Positions 6,100 to 6,458 of a stretch of DNA of 6,458 nt are shown piece by piece (within the stretch, counting starts at the first letter, position 1; the number at the start of each line of letters is the position of its first letter). The notes below the pieces were generated by a model. That model saw only the letters and a program-made list of their open reading frames with translations. It had not been told where the DNA came from and made no database searches. Location: contig CANETO010000122.1 of the NCBI GenBank assembly GCA_947440895.1, forward strand, positions 1 through 6,458, given 5' to 3'. The translations under genes and the position numbers were made by a program. The DNA is from Planctomycetaceae bacterium. GTDB taxonomy: Bacteria; Planctomycetota; Planctomycetia; Pirellulales; UBA1268.

Positions 6100-6458
6100 A
6101 CCGGCTGCTCGTTTTCGGTTCGCTGCTCCGCCCGCACGCACTTTCGCTGCAGGTCGTACCGGGAGCCGGAAGCTGTCTTCACGAAAAACACAGCATCCTG
6201 CTGTTTTTTCTTCGCAATCTCCGATTGCTGGTAGTGCGCATGGCATCCTGCCATACAGGTCGCACGAACTGCACGCAACGCGTAGCCGGAATCGGCGGAA
6301 GCTCGAGGAGCGTTGGGCGTATCCTCGCCCCCGCGACGAGACTTCTGCCGTTCCGGCGGCTGCACACCAGTCGGCTGCACACCAGTCGGCTGCACACCAG
6401 TCGGCTGCACACCAGTCGGCTGCACACCAGTCGGCTGCACACCAGTCGGCTGCACGCA
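6100..6458 (-). CDS. Doubtful minus-strand reading frame with VQPTG repeats, open at right edge
   Basis: On the minus strand a frame enters from the right edge, reads VQPTG six times, then continues through ERQKSRRGG and TASGSRYDLQRKC to a TAG at 6045-6047. Its start would be outside the window; the GTG at 6455 is merely part of the repeat. Against it: two other minus frames are also open here, it would overlap the convergent LpoB-like gene by 55 bases, it runs across two perfect hairpins, and I recognise no family. I list it only so a reader with the neighbouring sequence can test it. Confidence 0.15.
6184..6209 (+). terminator. Possible rho-independent terminator after the LpoB-like gene
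   Basis: ACAGCA at 6190-6195 pairs with TGCTGT at 6199-6204 across a three-base loop (TCC), followed by five more T residues (6205-6209). With a one-base bulge, the A run before the stem can pair with the T run, so it could also work on the minus strand. The stem is short and only moderately G+C, and it lies about 90 bases after the stop codon at 6099. Confidence 0.4.
6240..6254. repeat. Perfect hairpin sharing its core with the upstream terminator-like hairpin
   Basis: ATGGCA pairs with TGCCAT across the loop TCC, a perfect 6-3-6 inverted repeat. Its core GCATCCTGC (6243-6251) is identical to 6193-6201 in the other hairpin, exactly 50 bases earlier. No T run follows, so it is not itself a terminator. 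Its function is unknown. Confidence 0.6.
6361..6455. repeat. 15-bp tandem repeat (minisatellite), six perfect units
   Basis: The unit TGCACACCAGTCGGC occurs six times without a single difference (6361-6450), followed by five further matching bases. The 15 bases before it (6346-6360) match at 9 of 15 positions and could be a decayed copy. Because 15 is a multiple of 3, no frame is closed by the array. On the minus strand one frame reads a five-residue repeat, VQPTG. The array breaks at 6456, two bases from the window edge, so its true extent is not visible. Complete identity of the units suggests recent expansion. Confidence 0.95.

Larger units (their letters stand above)
6100..6360. other. 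Non-coding spacer rich in inverted repeats
   Basis: I see no gene I can defend here. Besides the two hairpins listed separately, GAACCG at 6098-6103 pairs with CGGTTC at 6116-6121, and CGAGGA at 6304-6309 pairs with TCCTCG at 6322-6327. Base use is visibly less G+C-rich around 6175-6240 than in the genes. A minus-strand frame is open from the right edge to a stop at 6045, but it would overlap the end of the LpoB-like gene by 55 bases and resembles no family I know. Confidence 0.55.

Noticed and set aside
6240..6275. A Cys-x3-Cys-His sequence (CMAGCH) resembling a variant haem-binding motif in the doubtful minus-strand frame
   Set aside because: The motif is produced by the perfect palindrome at 6240-6254 and stands alone in a frame with no other cytochrome features.
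6361..6455. CRISPR array or attachment site
   Set aside because: The 15-bp units are directly adjacent with no spacers, and no cas, integrase or tRNA gene is in the window.

Overview
The window looks like chromosomal DNA from a GC-rich member of the Planctomycetota, probably Pirellulales-like. This is inferred from the gene content: a Gfo/Idh/MocA oxidoreductase, two secreted DUF1080 (3-keto-disaccharide hydrolase) proteins, a NagB-PIG-L fusion and an LpoB-like lipoprotein. No rRNA or other taxonomic marker is present, so the assignment is a judgement.

Layout, all on the + strand: (1) bases 3-983, the 3' part of a Gfo/Idh/MocA dehydrogenase cut by the left edge; (2) 1048-2454, a secreted protein with two DUF1080 domains, probably starting at TTG; (3) 2515-4515, a 666-residue fusion of a glucosamine-6-phosphate deaminase (NagB) domain and a PIG-L/LmbE deacetylase domain; (4) 4565-5257, a secreted single-domain DUF1080 protein; (5) 5371-6099, a Tat-type lipoprotein resembling the peptidoglycan synthase activator LpoB. 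Genes 1-4 are separated by only 49-64 bases with no convincing terminator between them, so they read as one operon. Gene 5 follows after 113 bases and may be a separate unit. Bases 6100-6458 hold no gene I can defend. They contain several inverted repeats, a possible terminator, and a perfect 15-bp tandem repeat array running to the right edge.

The first four genes suggest a catabolic module. A Gfo/Idh/MocA enzyme could oxidise a sugar to its 3-keto form, exported DUF1080 proteins could cleave 3-keto-glycosides, and the fusion could remove an acetyl group and then the amino group from an amino-sugar phosphate, giving fructose-6-phosphate. The roles come from the families; their assembly into one pathway for an amino-sugar-containing glycan is my inference. 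The most notable details are that the NagB domain has Thr where E. coli NagB has catalytic Asp141 and Ile where it has allosteric Lys160, and that two hairpins exactly 50 bp apart share the same loop and core. I did not find a defence, CRISPR or mobile-element system.
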